Shown: positions 1 through 9,212, counted from the first letter of the stretch. The stretch: DNA of 38,641 nt from Crocosphaera sp. (GCA_030065205.1 JASJDN010000037.1:1-38641), one strand, 5' to 3'. Program-made: numbers and translations. The notes: generated by a model from the sequence alone, not told the origin.

Positions 1-112
1 TATAGCAGTTCTCATACTTGTGAGGTACAGAGGTTATCGCTTGGAGGCAGGAGGCAGGGGGCAGGAGGCAGGAGTTAAGTGTACCCCATGAGTCCGAGAA
101 ACGCTATATACT
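1..112. repeat. hairpin-type intergenic repeat with heptamer core
   Basis: The outer ends form an imperfect inverted repeat: TATAGCAGTTCTC at 1-13 pairs with GAGAAACGCTATA near 98-110. Further inside, GAGGTAC and GTGTACCCC continue the pairing. The middle, about 43-73, is a run of the heptamer GGAGGCA with one variant unit, like the short tandemly repeated sequences of cyanobacteria. There is no coding potential. The element may extend left of the window. Confidence 0.55.
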
Positions 113-175
113 TATGTTGCAATAATTAAATATCTGTTTATAATATTGATTATCCCTATTATTCATTGATGCTAC

Positions 176-1309
176 ATGAGTGCAAAACCTTTACAAAAAA
201 TACTGTTTGGAAGTCCCGGAACAGGAAAAAGTTATAAGATTAGAGAAATTGCTAAAGAGAAGTTAAATATTGAGTTTGATGAGAATAGTAAAATACTGAA
301 AAATACAGTAAAAACGGTATTTCATCCCGAATATACCTATGCTGACTTTATGGGTAAGTTACTTCCTTTAAGTCAAGGGAATAATGTTATCTATAAATAT
401 TATCCTGGTCATTTTTTGCGTGCGTTAGGAATGGCCTATCGTGGTTTAATTGATGGTAAAGATGATGAGCATTATCTATTAGTCATTGATGAGTTAAATA
501 GAGGAAATGCACCGGCTATTTTTGGGACAGTGTTTCAATTATTAGATAGGCAAGATGATAATTGGTCAACTTATGAGGTTGATATTTCGGAAATGGAATT
601 AATTGGTTTATTTGACGCAATGGGATATCCAGCTAAAATACAAGAGGATGGAGATATTAAAATTGATGGTAAAATGCTAAATGGTTTTTACGAAACATAT
701 ACAAAAAATTTAGAGGTTAGTAAAAATGAAGAAGGTTTAAGAGTATTAGGTTTATTAAAAGATCCTAGAAATCCTAAAATTAAAATCCCTAGTAATTTAT
801 CCATTCTTGCTACCATTAACACATCAGATGAATCAATCTACTATTTAGATAGTGCATTTAAAAGACGATGGGATTGGGAATATATTGAAATGCCAACTAA
901 TAAATTTTATTTACACCATATTCCTAGAGAAATTGAAAACTCAATTCTATTTTTTGCTAGAGAAGAAGTAGACCTTGGTTGGTGTGAATGTATTATTGGC
1001 ATAAATGATTTTATTAAAGAAAATTATCAAACAATTAGAAGAATAGAAGATAAACAAATAGGTTGGTGGTTTATAAAACCAGAAGATAATTCAATTTCAG
1101 AAGAGAAAGTAGAAAATAAGTTAATGTTTTATCTTTGGGATAATGTTTTTACACGAGATAAAAGACCATTAGAAAATCTTTTACAAAAAATTACAGAAAA
1201 TCCCAACATAAGATTAATCACTTATGCCGATTTTACTTCATATACAGTAGAATTAATGAAATATTTTTATGAACGAGGTTTAGAGTTTTATGATCCCATA
1301 CCATCGTAA
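176..1309 (+). CDS. McrB-like AAA+ GTPase/ATPase of a restriction system
   Basis: This is the motor subunit of a McrBC/LlaJI-type restriction complex, expected to hydrolyse GTP and drive translocation or cleavage by its nuclease partner. The Walker A motif GSPGTGKS is at residues 12-19. A McrB-typical FHPEYTYADFMG follows at about 49-60. Walker B LLVIDELNRGN is at 101-111, and the sensor stretch ATINTSDESI precedes an RRWDW motif. The 377 residues are almost all AAA+ domain. E. coli McrB, as I recall, carries an N-terminal DNA-recognition domain of about 160 residues, and none is present here. The ATG at 176 puts Walker A at the very N-terminus. The nuclease gene follows 38 bp downstream on the same strand. 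The protein family is clear, but the target site is unknown and no methyltransferase is visible in the window. Confidence 0.88.
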   Translation: MSAKPLQKILFGSPGTGKSYKIREIAKEKLNIEFDENSKILKNTVKTVFHPEYTYADFMGKLLPLSQGNNVIYKYYPGHFLRALGMAYRGLIDGKDDEHYLLVIDELNRGNAPAIFGTVFQLLDRQDDNWSTYEVDISEMELIGLFDAMGYPAKIQEDGDIKIDGKMLNGFYETYTKNLEVSKNEEGLRVLGLLKDPRNPKIKIPSNLSILATINTSDESIYYLDSAFKRRWDWEYIEMPTNKFYLHHIPREIENSILFFAREEVDLGWCECIIGINDFIKENYQTIRRIEDKQIGWWFIKPEDNSISEEKVENKLMFYLWDNVFTRDKRPLENLLQKITENPNIRLITYADFTSYTVELMKYFYERGLEFYDPIPS

Positions 1310-1347
1310 TAAATAAACCTAGTAAAATATAAATAGCGTTTTTTACA

Positions 1348-3207
1348 ATGATAAACTTTAATCAACTCAAACTAACTGTAGATGATGTATATTCCTTTGT
1401 GGGGATAGAAAAAAAGGATGATCAACTTTATTTTTATTTCCCCAAAGGTTTTGAAAATAAACTAGAGGAAATAGACACTTTTGATGAAAAGAGAAAACTA
1501 TTTTTCTTGTTTTATCGTATCTTCCATAAATTTAAAACGATTTGTCTAGAAAAAGGATATCTAGATGAAAACTCTAAGATACTTAAATCAGATAGAGATG
1601 GAATAATCGATAATGAACAAGGTTCAGATATCATAGAAAATGAAGTAGAAGAAAACATATTTTATTCTAAACTAACCAGTATTGATACAATTTTGGAAAC
1701 CTATAATGAACCGAAAATACTTAGTTTAGTTTATCGAACCAGTAAATCAGAAATCTTAGATTATAGTCAATCTTATAAGTTTCTACATCGTGCTATTTTT
1801 TTGCCCAATAATGCAGCTTATGTTGATTATATGTACTTACCCCGTAAACAAATGCAGTTTCAATCAACTGATTTAGTTGCAATGTATTGTTATTTATTAT
1901 GGGAAGTTAAACAACAATTACATCAAGAAATTGCTGGAAAAATTAAAGCATTAGCTGAACATTTTCAACACAGTTATTTAAGTGCAGAATATAGTTTATT
2001 TCATGAACAATATTATAGTCAGGTGATTGATATTCTAAAAGATACCTTAGAAATGATTGATCATAATACTCCCCTCAAAGATGCTGATTATTGGGACTTT
2101 TATGAAGCAATCGAATTATTTTTATATGGAGAAAGAAAAGAAACAAAAGACGGTAAAATCTGGGGAATTAGTAACTTTCATAGCATCTGGGAGTCTATGT
2201 GTTTAACTTATATCTGTAATCATAAAGATTTTGATGATTTGCTTCATTTAGATACTCAATTTCTTTCTAAGAATTTAGTAGAGAAGATTAATCATGTAAC
2301 TAAAAAAATAGATTTATCTAATACATTTAAAATTAATAATTCTAAAGTTAATCCTGATGCTGTTATTATTTCACCGATTTTAGAAAATATACCAAAAAGA
2401 CAATATAATTTATTAGAATCTAATTGGAATGATCATGGTTATTATACTGAATTTAAGGAACAAGATGAAACTAAGAAAAAGTGGTCTGAATTGCCAGATA
2501 TCAATATTGCTTACCTTAATCAACCTGAAGGATATCATACTATTAATGAATTGAATCAAATTTATTCTCTAAATGGACGTATTTTAATTATATCTGAACC
2601 TTTACCTCAAAAATTCTACTCATTTTGGACAATACCTAAAACTTTAGATAAGGATAAAGTTTATAAAATGTACTACTTTAATCATATATTTCTAATCGCT
2701 GTTTTAAATAATTATTTTTCTTGGGAGATGTTTAAGCAAAATATTCTTACACCTAAAGGTGTAACAGAAAAATGGGATTCAACTGTGCTTACAAAATCTT
2801 TATTTAGATATTATAATGATAACAAAAGTATTCGTAATCCTCTTCAATGTATTCGTGAAGAATTTGAGTTGTTTATTAAATCATTTTTATCTTTGTTTCA
2901 ACTTGGTAGAATTAAAATTTATGATATCAAATATCTATCTTCTAATTATTTTCAAGATGGATTAAATAGAGAAAAATTAAAAGAAAGAAGTATCAGAAAA
3001 CAATTTGTTTATGAATATTTAATTGAAAAACAGTTGACAAAAAACGAAGATGAGTATAGTGACTTAAAAATACAAAGTAAATTTTGGATTCCTGGGTTTC
3101 GTCTTGACTCTTTGAGTGAACCATTAAACTTTATGGATAATTATATTGAACTATATAAAATTAATTTTGAAACAGTAGCGAATGAATATATTTATGGAGA
3201 AATGTAA
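1348..3207 (+). CDS. LlaJI/McrC-like restriction endonuclease subunit
   Basis: This 619-residue protein is the probable nuclease subunit paired with the McrB-like protein upstream. It resembles the LlaJI restriction endonuclease family (McrC-like). A PD-(D/E)XK core can be read in order: a helix containing FHSIWES with Glu282, then Pro336-Asp337 (NPDAVII), then Asp526-x-Lys528 in IYDIKYL, then a basic helix with RKQFVYEYL. The gap of about 190 residues between the Asp and the D-x-K is long for this fold and suggests an insertion. The first 270 or so residues have no motif I recognise and may hold the partner-binding or DNA-recognition function that the McrB-like protein lacks. The protein is AT-rich and lysine/tyrosine-rich, as is common for defence genes. 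The family call is fairly firm; the catalytic assignment is inferred from motifs. Confidence 0.72.
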   Translation: MINFNQLKLTVDDVYSFVGIEKKDDQLYFYFPKGFENKLEEIDTFDEKRKLFFLFYRIFHKFKTICLEKGYLDENSKILKSDRDGIIDNEQGSDIIENEVEENIFYSKLTSIDTILETYNEPKILSLVYRTSKSEILDYSQSYKFLHRAIFLPNNAAYVDYMYLPRKQMQFQSTDLVAMYCYLLWEVKQQLHQEIAGKIKALAEHFQHSYLSAEYSLFHEQYYSQVIDILKDTLEMIDHNTPLKDADYWDFYEAIELFLYGERKETKDGKIWGISNFHSIWESMCLTYICNHKDFDDLLHLDTQFLSKNLVEKINHVTKKIDLSNTFKINNSKVNPDAVIISPILENIPKRQYNLLESNWNDHGYYTEFKEQDETKKKWSELPDINIAYLNQPEGYHTINELNQIYSLNGRILIISEPLPQKFYSFWTIPKTLDKDKVYKMYYFNHIFLIAVLNNYFSWEMFKQNILTPKGVTEKWDSTVLTKSLFRYYNDNKSIRNPLQCIREEFELFIKSFLSLFQLGRIKIYDIKYLSSNYFQDGLNREKLKERSIRKQFVYEYLIEKQLTKNEDEYSDLKIQSKFWIPGFRLDSLSEPLNFMDNYIELYKINFETVANEYIYGEM

Positions 3208-3235
3208 TATCATACCAGTTCTCAGAAATAGATAG

Positions 3236-3302
3236 AGAGATTGCTTCGGGGTATTTTTAGTGATAATCAAAGCTTACTATTTATATTACCCCTCGCAATG
3301 AC
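3236..3302. repeat. partial GCAATGAC-family intergenic repeat
   Basis: It starts AGAGATTGCTTCGGGG and ends CCCTCGCAATGAC. The same two blocks, in the same order, close the longer copy at 33731-33890, and a left-half copy is at 15057-15130. This copy therefore corresponds to the right half of the element. It directly follows the restriction operon. Confidence 0.6.
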
Positions 3303-3409
3303 CACTTAAATATGATTATATTTAATTTTTATTAACTGAACTTGACAAATTAGAAGATATTTGTGAATAAATCTCAAGAGATACTGTAGTGGACTGTCTC
3401 AACTAAAAT

Positions 3410-3471
3410 GGTGGGTTACGACGGATGATTGCCTTCTGGTTATAACCTAGATTATAGCCGTCTAACCCACC
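3410..3471. repeat. GGTGGGTTA inverted-repeat element
   Basis: The arms GGTGGGTTA (3410-3418) and TAACCCACC (3463-3471) are perfect complements. The pairing extends imperfectly inward as CGACGG against CCGTC. The right end reads GTCTAACCCACCCTAC and recurs inside the truncated gene at 33934-34155, so it is a dispersed element and not a terminator unique to this site. Confidence 0.6.
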
Positions 3472-3725
3472 CTACTTAATATTCGTTTAAAAATAGTCTC
3501 TTACTTTGTTATTCCATCTAAGACATTAATGTAAGATGGGAAGTGCATCGCCCTACATTAAGTAAAAATACCGAATTGTATCAAACTGTGTTCCTAACTT
3601 TTGCATACTTACCCTGAAATACATATCTTCTTAATAATTATCACTCATCTTTTACCGATAATCAGGTCACTAACTCAACTTATGGGGAACTGGTTTCAAA
3701 CTTAATTGTAATGGTTACTTAATCA

Positions 3726-3860
3726 TTGACTATTATGATAAATTATCGGATAAACCCTTGCGGAATCTAAGTTTAACCTTTATAATAAGAGTAACAGAAA
3801 AATAATTTAGTTACTTGATAATAAAAAGCTAACTTTCATCCTAAAGAAAAGTTAGTTTTT
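3726..3860 (+). ncRNA. possible small RNA between orphan promoter and hairpin
   Basis: TTGACT (3726-3731), 17 bp, then GATAAA (3749-3754) is a plausible sigma70-type promoter on the plus strand. About 100 bp later a strong hairpin with A-rich and T-rich flanks (3823-3860) could end transcription. In between lies a small GTAAC/GTTAC hairpin and no open reading frame of note. This is a pattern-only call. RNA evidence is needed, and chance AT-rich matches are the main alternative. Confidence 0.22.
3823..3860 (+). terminator. terminator-like hairpin
   Basis: CTAACTTTC pairs with GAAAAGTTAG (one bulged base) around a short loop, with AAAAAG before and TTTTTG after the stem. This is the shape of a rho-independent terminator working in either direction. 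No known gene ends just before it. Confidence 0.5.
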
Positions 3861-4200
3861 GATGTAACGGTGAAATAATAGTCTCTTCGAGAAGGTATTC
3901 AAAATAACCCCTCTCCATGAGTTTAGGCAAGTCTATATTTGTCTAGTTTGTGCTGACTACACCCGCTTTAACTGAATCCATGCTGTTGATTATAAATTCC
4001 ATTCTGGACGAAAGCTATAACCATCATGAAAACCCATCCTCACCTGCTTCTGATTAATCTCAGTCTAAAAAAAGGCTACCATTTTCTTCTCAGCTATATC
4101 AATTATTTTTTTATGCTTTCCCACTATGTTCATACTTAAGTGACCATTGAGGGACAATCTGAGAAAATAGTTATCATTTCCCACTTTCAATACCCCTTAT

Positions 4201-4229
4201 CTAAGCTGTTATTTTCGATAATAGCTTAG
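4201..4229. terminator. hairpin downstream of the Uma2 gene
   Basis: CTAAGCTGTTAT (4201-4212) pairs with ATAATAGCTTAG (4218-4229) with one mismatch and a 5-nt loop. It sits 35 bp past the stop of the minus-strand gene. No clear T-run follows on the minus strand, so it may be an RNA-stabilising hairpin. Confidence 0.35.
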
Positions 4230-4263
4230 ATTTCTATACTTTAATCTTTCTTTGGTTTAACTC

Positions 4264-4851
4264 TTATTCTTCTTTTAAATTAAAATCAACTCTTTTATAA
4301 ATATCAATCAATGGAATTGAGAAATTAACTGAGTAAAAATCGAGAATATTAGCATCGGATTCATAAGTTTTAAAAATCCACTCCCCATTAGTTTGTTTAT
4401 AAAATTGCTCAATATAATAAGCTGATTGTTCTACGAGTAAATATTCTTGAAATGTTGGTAAAGAACGATAAAATTTGAATTTATCAGTTCGATCATAATC
4501 TCTCGTAGATTTAGATAAAACTTCAATAATTATTGAAGCATTGGTTACTGTATTTGTTCCCTTACCCTCATAGATGGGTTGGTTTCTAATTATCATTATA
4601 TCAGGATAGGTGTAGATACGATGTGTTGACATCCACAAACGAACATCACTCATAAAAATCCAGTAATTTTCATTATTTATTTTAGTGGGAAATTGCTTAT
4701 AAAAATTACCAGCTATCAGATTATGATTAGTGGTTGCACCAGTCATGGGAATAATCTCTCCATCTTGGTATTCATGTTTGTCTTTGGCTGTTTTTTCTAG
4801 CTTTAAATATTCTTCAGGAGTATAGTATCTTTTCTCTATTTGGACTGTCAC
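4264..4851 (-). CDS. Uma2 family (DUF820) putative endonuclease
   Basis: This is a small PD-(D/E)XK-fold protein of the Uma2 family, which is hugely expanded in cyanobacteria and has no settled function. The 195 residues match the usual length. Family marks are the N-terminal YTPEEYLKLE, YTYPDIMII with Asp84, SIIIEVLSKSTRDYD with Glu110, and DKFKFYRSLPTFQEYLLV with Lys124. It starts with GTG at 4851. That start is fixed by a strong GGAGG (4857-4861) five bases upstream; the nearby ATG two bases away is out of frame and hits a stop at once. It lies downstream of ispH, with a hairpin repeat between them, so it is probably a separate unit. The family call is firm; the nuclease activity is inferred. 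Confidence 0.88.
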   Translation of the reverse strand: MTVQIEKRYYTPEEYLKLEKTAKDKHEYQDGEIIPMTGATTNHNLIAGNFYKQFPTKINNENYWIFMSDVRLWMSTHRIYTYPDIMIIRNQPIYEGKGTNTVTNASIIIEVLSKSTRDYDRTDKFKFYRSLPTFQEYLLVEQSAYYIEQFYKQTNGEWIFKTYESDANILDFYSVNFSIPLIDIYKRVDFNLKEE

Positions 4852-4886
4852 ATTAACCTCCGCTTTTTTAGATAAATAAAGTGAAA

Positions 4887-4943
4887 GTGGGCAACTTCTA
4901 TAATAGTTTATCAGTTAAATTATAACTTATATAAATTGCCCAC
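4887..4943. repeat. GTGGGCAA inverted-repeat element
   Basis: GTGGGCAA (4887-4894) and TTGCCCAC (4936-4943) are perfect arms around an AT-rich centre. Related copies are at 11646-11703 and 33394-33448. Its place just after the ispH stop suggests the RNA hairpin could also end or protect the ispH transcript. Confidence 0.6.
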
Positions 4944-4956
4944 CCTATAAGTTAAC

Positions 4957-6165
4957 TTATACTAAAATACCTGCATTCTTTTCTTCAAAAATTCGTTCAA
5001 TGACTGCTTCAACCACTTTATCAGGAGTTGATGCGCCGGAAGTAACACCTACGACAATTTTACCATCGGGTAGCCAATTTTCCTGAGTTTCAATCTCTTT
5101 TTCTAAGGGTTTATGTTCAATCTTATTCCCTTGTAAAATGCGTTTGTCACTATCAATATGATAGGAATCAATCCCTCTTTCGATGGAAATTTCTTGTAAA
5201 TGGGTGGTATTAGAAGAATTAAACCCACCAATAACCACCATTAAATCAACATCTTCCTCTACTAATTTTAGCATGGCATCTTGACGTTCTTGGGTAGCAT
5301 CACAGATGGTATTAAAACTCATAAAATGCTGGTTAAGTTCGGTAGGTCCATACTTTTTGAGCATCGTGGTTTCAAAGAGTTTGCCTATTTGTTCGGTTTC
5401 GCTTTTTAACATGGTGGTTTGATTAGCAATACCCAAACTAACTAAATCTTTATCAGGGTCAAATCCTTCTGAATGAGCATTTTTAAACTTATCTAGAAAC
5501 TCCTCTTTATTGCCACCATTGAGGATATAATTACAGACATATTGGGCTTCTTTGAGGTTTAAAACCACTAAATAAGTCCCGGCAAACGAACTGGTAGCAA
5601 CGGTTTCTTCATGACGATATTTACCATGAATAATGGAAGTGTAATCTTTTTTCTTATGCTTTTCTACTGAGTTCCAAACTTTAGAAACCCAAGGACAAGT
5701 GGTATCAACAATAGTGCAACTTTTATCGTTTAATAGTTGCATTTCTGTGACACTAGCACCAAAAGCAGGTAAAATAACCACATCCCCTGCTTCTACCACT
5801 GAAAAGTTTTTACTTCCATTAATCACTTCAATAAACCCCACATTCATCTCTAATAACCGTTGATTAACTGAAGGGTTATGAATGATTTCATTGGTTATCC
5901 AAATCTTTTCTTTAGGGAAATGTTGACGGGTTTCGTAGGCCATGGCAACGGCCCTTTCTACTCCCCAACAAAAGCCAAATGCTTCTGCCAGTTTAATAGT
6001 AACATCTCCTTCTTGCCATTGATAGTTATTCTCCCGGATTTTTTGAATAAGAGAACTTTGATACTCTGTATTCATGGTTCCCATGACTTCGGTTTCATGG
6101 CCAAACCCTTTGCGGTGATAGTTGTCAGACTGTTGTAGGGACCGTTTAAAAGCTTTTGTATCCAT
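4957..6165 (-). CDS. ispH: 4-hydroxy-3-methylbut-2-enyl diphosphate reductase
   Basis: This enzyme carries out the last step of the MEP isoprenoid pathway, reducing HMBPP to isopentenyl and dimethylallyl diphosphate with a [4Fe-4S] cluster. It feeds carotenoid, phytol and quinone synthesis. The three cluster cysteines are visible: Cys66 in [10 protein letters not shown], Cys157 in TTCPWV and Cys288 in [10 protein letters not shown]. The substrate-binding HGKYRHEET (about 180-188) and the SGASTPD motif near the C-terminus are intact. At 402 residues it is the long cyanobacterial/plant type with an N-terminal extension of about 50 residues, not the shorter enterobacterial form of just over 300. 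It is transcribed alone on the minus strand, with a hairpin repeat after the stop. Assignment is firm. Confidence 0.97.
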   Translation of the reverse strand: MDTKAFKRSLQQSDNYHRKGFGHETEVMGTMNTEYQSSLIQKIRENNYQWQEGDVTIKLAEAFGFCWGVERAVAMAYETRQHFPKEKIWITNEIIHNPSVNQRLLEMNVGFIEVINGSKNFSVVEAGDVVILPAFGASVTEMQLLNDKSCTIVDTTCPWVSKVWNSVEKHKKKDYTSIIHGKYRHEETVATSSFAGTYLVVLNLKEAQYVCNYILNGGNKEEFLDKFKNAHSEGFDPDKDLVSLGIANQTTMLKSETEQIGKLFETTMLKKYGPTELNQHFMSFNTICDATQERQDAMLKLVEEDVDLMVVIGGFNSSNTTHLQEISIERGIDSYHIDSDKRILQGNKIEHKPLEKEIETQENWLPDGKIVVGVTSGASTPDKVVEAVIERIFEEKNAGILV

Positions 6166-6295
6166 AAGATGAGGGAATGTTAATTATCTATTGATCAATT
6201 ATTCACTATCTTATCTCAATGAGCAAATTAATTTCTATATTTTGTGTTTTAGTTCATTTAATAGCTTAAAGGTTCCATCTGTTTAATGAATTTGG

Positions 6296-6301
6296 TATAA
6301 T
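6296..6301 (+). promoter_or_regulatory. extended -10 promoter for the c6-like cytochrome
   Basis: TGGTATAAT carries a perfect TATAAT (6296-6301) with an upstream TG (extended -10). The -35 position (about 6273-6278) is poor. The ATG at 6346 lies about 40 bp downstream of the expected start of transcription. Confidence 0.45.
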
Positions 6302-6345
6302 AAAAATAGTTTTTTAGCCAGCTTTTACTATTACAATTGAAATTA

Positions 6346-6690
6346 ATGAAATTGAAAGCATTCTCGATTTTAGTTACCCTATTTTTTCTATTATTTTTCA
6401 TCATCTACCCGACTTCAGTATTAGCAGAAACAGTGAAGGATGGGTCTAAAATTTTTACAGTTCATTGCGCTGGGTGTCATCCTAACGGGAACAATATTAT
6501 TAGACGGGGTAAAAATCTCAAATTAAGGGCGTTGAAAAGAAATAAGGTTGATAATTTAGACGCTATTATTAATCTAGTTACCTATGGAAAAAATAATATG
6601 TCAGCTTATCAGGAAACACTGACACAAAATGAGATTAAAGTGGTATCTCAATATGTACTTGAACAAGCGATAAATAACTGGAAGAACTAA
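6346..6690 (+). CDS. cytochrome c6-like class I c-type cytochrome
   Basis: This is a soluble lumenal or periplasmic monohaem cytochrome. The open frame begins at a TTG (6337), but the ATG at 6346 is the better start. A signal peptide ends at about VLA/ETV. The haem motif is CAGCH (Cys44, Cys47, His48, counted from the TTG), followed by NGNNIIRRGKNLK. The methionine ligand is probably Met88 in GKNNMSAY, where classic cytochrome c6 has an M-P-x-F motif. The NIIRRGKNLK stretch reminds me of the c6B/c6C low-potential group and not of the main photosynthetic PetJ; this is from memory. An extended -10 promoter precedes it. It is a single gene between two minus-strand units. Being a c6-family cytochrome is firm; replacing plastocyanin is not. 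Confidence 0.88.
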   Translation: MKLKAFSILVTLFFLLFFIIYPTSVLAETVKDGSKIFTVHCAGCHPNGNNIIRRGKNLKLRALKRNKVDNLDAIINLVTYGKNNMSAYQETLTQNEIKVVSQYVLEQAINNWKN

Positions 6691-6700
6691 TAAAATATAG

Positions 6701-7006
6701 TTAACTTTCTGCTGATTTTTCCTTCTGCAATAATAACTGAATAGCTAATAAAAGTAAGCCAAAAGTAACAAAGAAAAAAACGAATGTACCTAGAGAAGCA
6801 ACACCCATCACTAAAGTTCTCACTAATGATCCAATTCTTAACACTAAAGGGTTAGAAGAGGTTAAGGGTTTATTTGCAAAGGTTTGGATAATTGAAGCGG
6901 TTAGGGTGTAGAGTGCATAACCTAACGCTCCTGAAATAGTCGCCCCCATTAAACAGTTTGCAGGAGTAGGCTTTTTGTTGGTAGGTTTTTCTGAGGAGTT
7001 ACTCAT
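6701..7006 (-). CDS. small two-helix membrane protein, DUF3082-like
   Basis: This 101-residue cyanobacterial membrane protein has a hydrophilic N-terminus (KPTNKKPTPAN), one hydrophobic stretch around residues 22-42 and a second, stronger one around 65-92, then a short charged tail. The pattern TPANCLMGATISGALGYALY matches what I remember of DUF3082. Function is unknown. It starts 28 bp after the stop of the prolyl oligopeptidase gene on the same strand and may be co-transcribed with it. Its end nearly meets the oppositely oriented cytochrome gene, only 10 bp apart. Confidence 0.7.
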   Translation of the reverse strand: MSNSSEKPTNKKPTPANCLMGATISGALGYALYTLTASIIQTFANKPLTSSNPLVLRIGSLVRTLVMGVASLGTFVFFFVTFGLLLLAIQLLLQKEKSAES

Positions 7007-7034
7007 AGGAAAAATTCAAGTATTCTACCGTTAA

Positions 7035-9098
7035 TTATACCATGTTAATATCTAAATTATCAACTAAAAACGCCCACTTATCAGCAATTTCTTCTATTAG
7101 TTTGGTAGTGGGTTTTCCTGCGCCGTGACCGGCTTTTGTTTCAATCCGAATTAAGACAGGTTTCTCCCCATTATGGGCATTTTGTAAGGCTGCTGCAAAC
7201 TTAAAACTGTGTGCCGGAACCACTCTATCATCGTGATCAGCAGTCGTTATCATGGTAGCAGGATAAGCTGTATTAGGTGTTAAATTATGTAAGGGAGAAT
7301 AGTCTAAAAGTGTCTTAAACTCTTCTTCATTTTCGGAACTTCCATATTCTGGACACCAAGCCCAACCGATTGTAAATAGATGAAAACGTAGCATATCTAA
7401 TACCCCTACTGCGGGCAATGCAGCAGCAAATAAATGGGGTTTTTGGGTCATGCAGGCACCCACCAATAAACCACCGTTACTTCCCCCTCCGATGGCTAAT
7501 TTTTGCGAAGATGTATAGTTATTTTTAATTAACCATTCAGCAGCATTAATGAAGTCATCAAAGACATTTTGTTTCTTCTCTTTCATTCCTGCTTGATGCC
7601 ATTCTTCACCATATTCTCCCCCACCTCTGAGGGTAGGAACCGCATAAATCCCTCCCATTTCCATCCAAACTAGATTACTAATGGAAAAACTAGGGGTTAA
7701 AGAAACATTAAAGCCACCATAACCATAGAGATAAGTGGGGTTATTTCCATCAAGGTTTAACCCTTTTTTGTGGGTGATAAACATAGGAACTTTGGTTCCA
7801 TCTTTACTTTCGTAAAAAATCTGTTCAATTTCGTAATCATCAGGATTAAAGTCTACCGTTGGTTGACGAAAACTGGTACTTTCTCCTGTTACCATATCGT
7901 AGCGATAAACAGTAGTGGGTGTAGTGAAGCTGGTGAAGGAGTAAAAGGTTTCTTTATCTTCTTTTTTACCGTTAAAGCCACCTGCTGAACCAATTCCAGG
8001 TAAGCTGATATCTCGAATAAAGTTACCCTGTAAATCATAAATTTTGATAGCAGATTTTGCATCTTGAAGATAATCACAAACAAATTGATGATTTAAAATG
8101 CCAACATCTTCTAAAGTTTCGTTAGTCTCTGCTATGATTTCTTGCCAATTTTCTTTATTAGAGTTATTAATATCGATACCGATCACTTTACCTTTGGGGG
8201 CGTTTAAATCAGTACGAAAATAAAAGAGTGAACCTTCATTATCGATAAAGCTATAGTCTGCTTCAAATTCGTTGATTAGTTCAATTACTTGGGATTTTTC
8301 TTGACTTAAATCTTTATAGAAAACTAGATTTTTAGCATCGGTTCCTTTCCAAACACTGATAATTAAGTATTGTCCATCTTCAGTAACTTTACCACTAAAA
8401 CCCCATTCTTTTTCGTCAGGACGATCATAAATTAATACATCATCATCTTGGGGAGTTCCTAACTGATGATAGTAGAGTTTTTGATAGTAGTTGGTGTCTT
8501 CTAGTTTTGTTTTTTCGTTGGGTTCATTGTAGCGACTATAGAAAAAACCTTGATGATCTTTTGTCCAAGATGTTCCTGTAAACTTAGTCCATTTTAGATG
8601 ATCAGATAAGTCGTTTGCTGTGTCTATTTCTCTTACTTTCCATTCTACCCAATCTGATCCCGATGTAGATAAACCGTAAGCTAAATATTGACCATTTTCT
8701 GAGATGGATAAACCTGATAAAGCGACGGTTCCATCCTCTGATAAAGTGTTAGGATCTAATAAGATAGTGGGTTCATCCTCAAGGTTTTTGAGGGTGTATA
8801 AAACGCTTTGATTTTGGAGTCCATTATTCTTAAAATAGAAGTATCTAGCTGCTTTTTTGAAGGGAACACCATACTTTTCATAATCCCACAGTGTTGTTAA
8901 TCTTTCTTTTATTTTTTCTCTTGCGGTAATAGTAGATAAATAGTCAAAAGTCAGTTTATTTTGTGCGGTTATCCATGCTTTGCTTTCCTCTGAGTCAGGG
9001 TTTTCTAACCAACGATAGGGATCTTTTATTTCTACACCGTGATAAACATCGGTAATGTCTTGTTGTGAAGTGTTTGGATAAGAAAACTGGGGTGACAT
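7035..9098 (-). CDS. prolyl oligopeptidase (S9A family)
   Basis: This serine peptidase cuts short peptides after proline and is usually cytosolic. The 687 residues give the full-length two-domain enzyme. A seven-bladed propeller occupies roughly 70-420; it is preceded by the N-terminal DVYHGVEIKDPYRWLENPDS, which is typical of the family. The C-terminal alpha/beta hydrolase domain carries the catalytic triad: Ser540 in GGGSNGG, Asp624 (or its neighbour Asp623) in HDDRVVP, and His658 in AGHGAGK. There is no signal peptide. A DUF3082-like membrane protein follows 28 bp downstream. The family call is firm; the physiological substrate is unknown. Confidence 0.95.
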   Translation of the reverse strand: MSPQFSYPNTSQQDITDVYHGVEIKDPYRWLENPDSEESKAWITAQNKLTFDYLSTITAREKIKERLTTLWDYEKYGVPFKKAARYFYFKNNGLQNQSVLYTLKNLEDEPTILLDPNTLSEDGTVALSGLSISENGQYLAYGLSTSGSDWVEWKVREIDTANDLSDHLKWTKFTGTSWTKDHQGFFYSRYNEPNEKTKLEDTNYYQKLYYHQLGTPQDDDVLIYDRPDEKEWGFSGKVTEDGQYLIISVWKGTDAKNLVFYKDLSQEKSQVIELINEFEADYSFIDNEGSLFYFRTDLNAPKGKVIGIDINNSNKENWQEIIAETNETLEDVGILNHQFVCDYLQDAKSAIKIYDLQGNFIRDISLPGIGSAGGFNGKKEDKETFYSFTSFTTPTTVYRYDMVTGESTSFRQPTVDFNPDDYEIEQIFYESKDGTKVPMFITHKKGLNLDGNNPTYLYGYGGFNVSLTPSFSISNLVWMEMGGIYAVPTLRGGGEYGEEWHQAGMKEKKQNVFDDFINAAEWLIKNNYTSSQKLAIGGGSNGGLLVGACMTQKPHLFAAALPAVGVLDMLRFHLFTIGWAWCPEYGSSENEEEFKTLLDYSPLHNLTPNTAYPATMITTADHDDRVVPAHSFKFAAALQNAHNGEKPVLIRIETKAGHGAGKPTTKLIEEIADKWAFLVDNLDINMV

Positions 9099-9212
9099 TT
9101 TGGGGGTTTCTATAAGGATAATGGCTGTTTACAATTTTAACATGAAATAAAATGCTAATATCGAGCAGTGGACTTTTGCAGTTAATTTAGTGTATTAGAT
9201 TTATAGATTTTA

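Larger units (their letters stand above)
3208..4263. other. gene-poor intergenic region
   Basis: About 1,050 bp lie between the restriction genes and the Uma2 gene. The stretch holds a partial GCAATGAC-type repeat (3236-3302), a GGTGGGTTA inverted repeat (3410-3471), a possible promoter and terminator-like hairpin (3726-3860) and a hairpin at 4201-4229. On the minus strand between about 3985 and 4200 there are short open stretches interrupted by stops, with no protein family I recognise; they could be decayed coding DNA. Confidence 0.6.
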
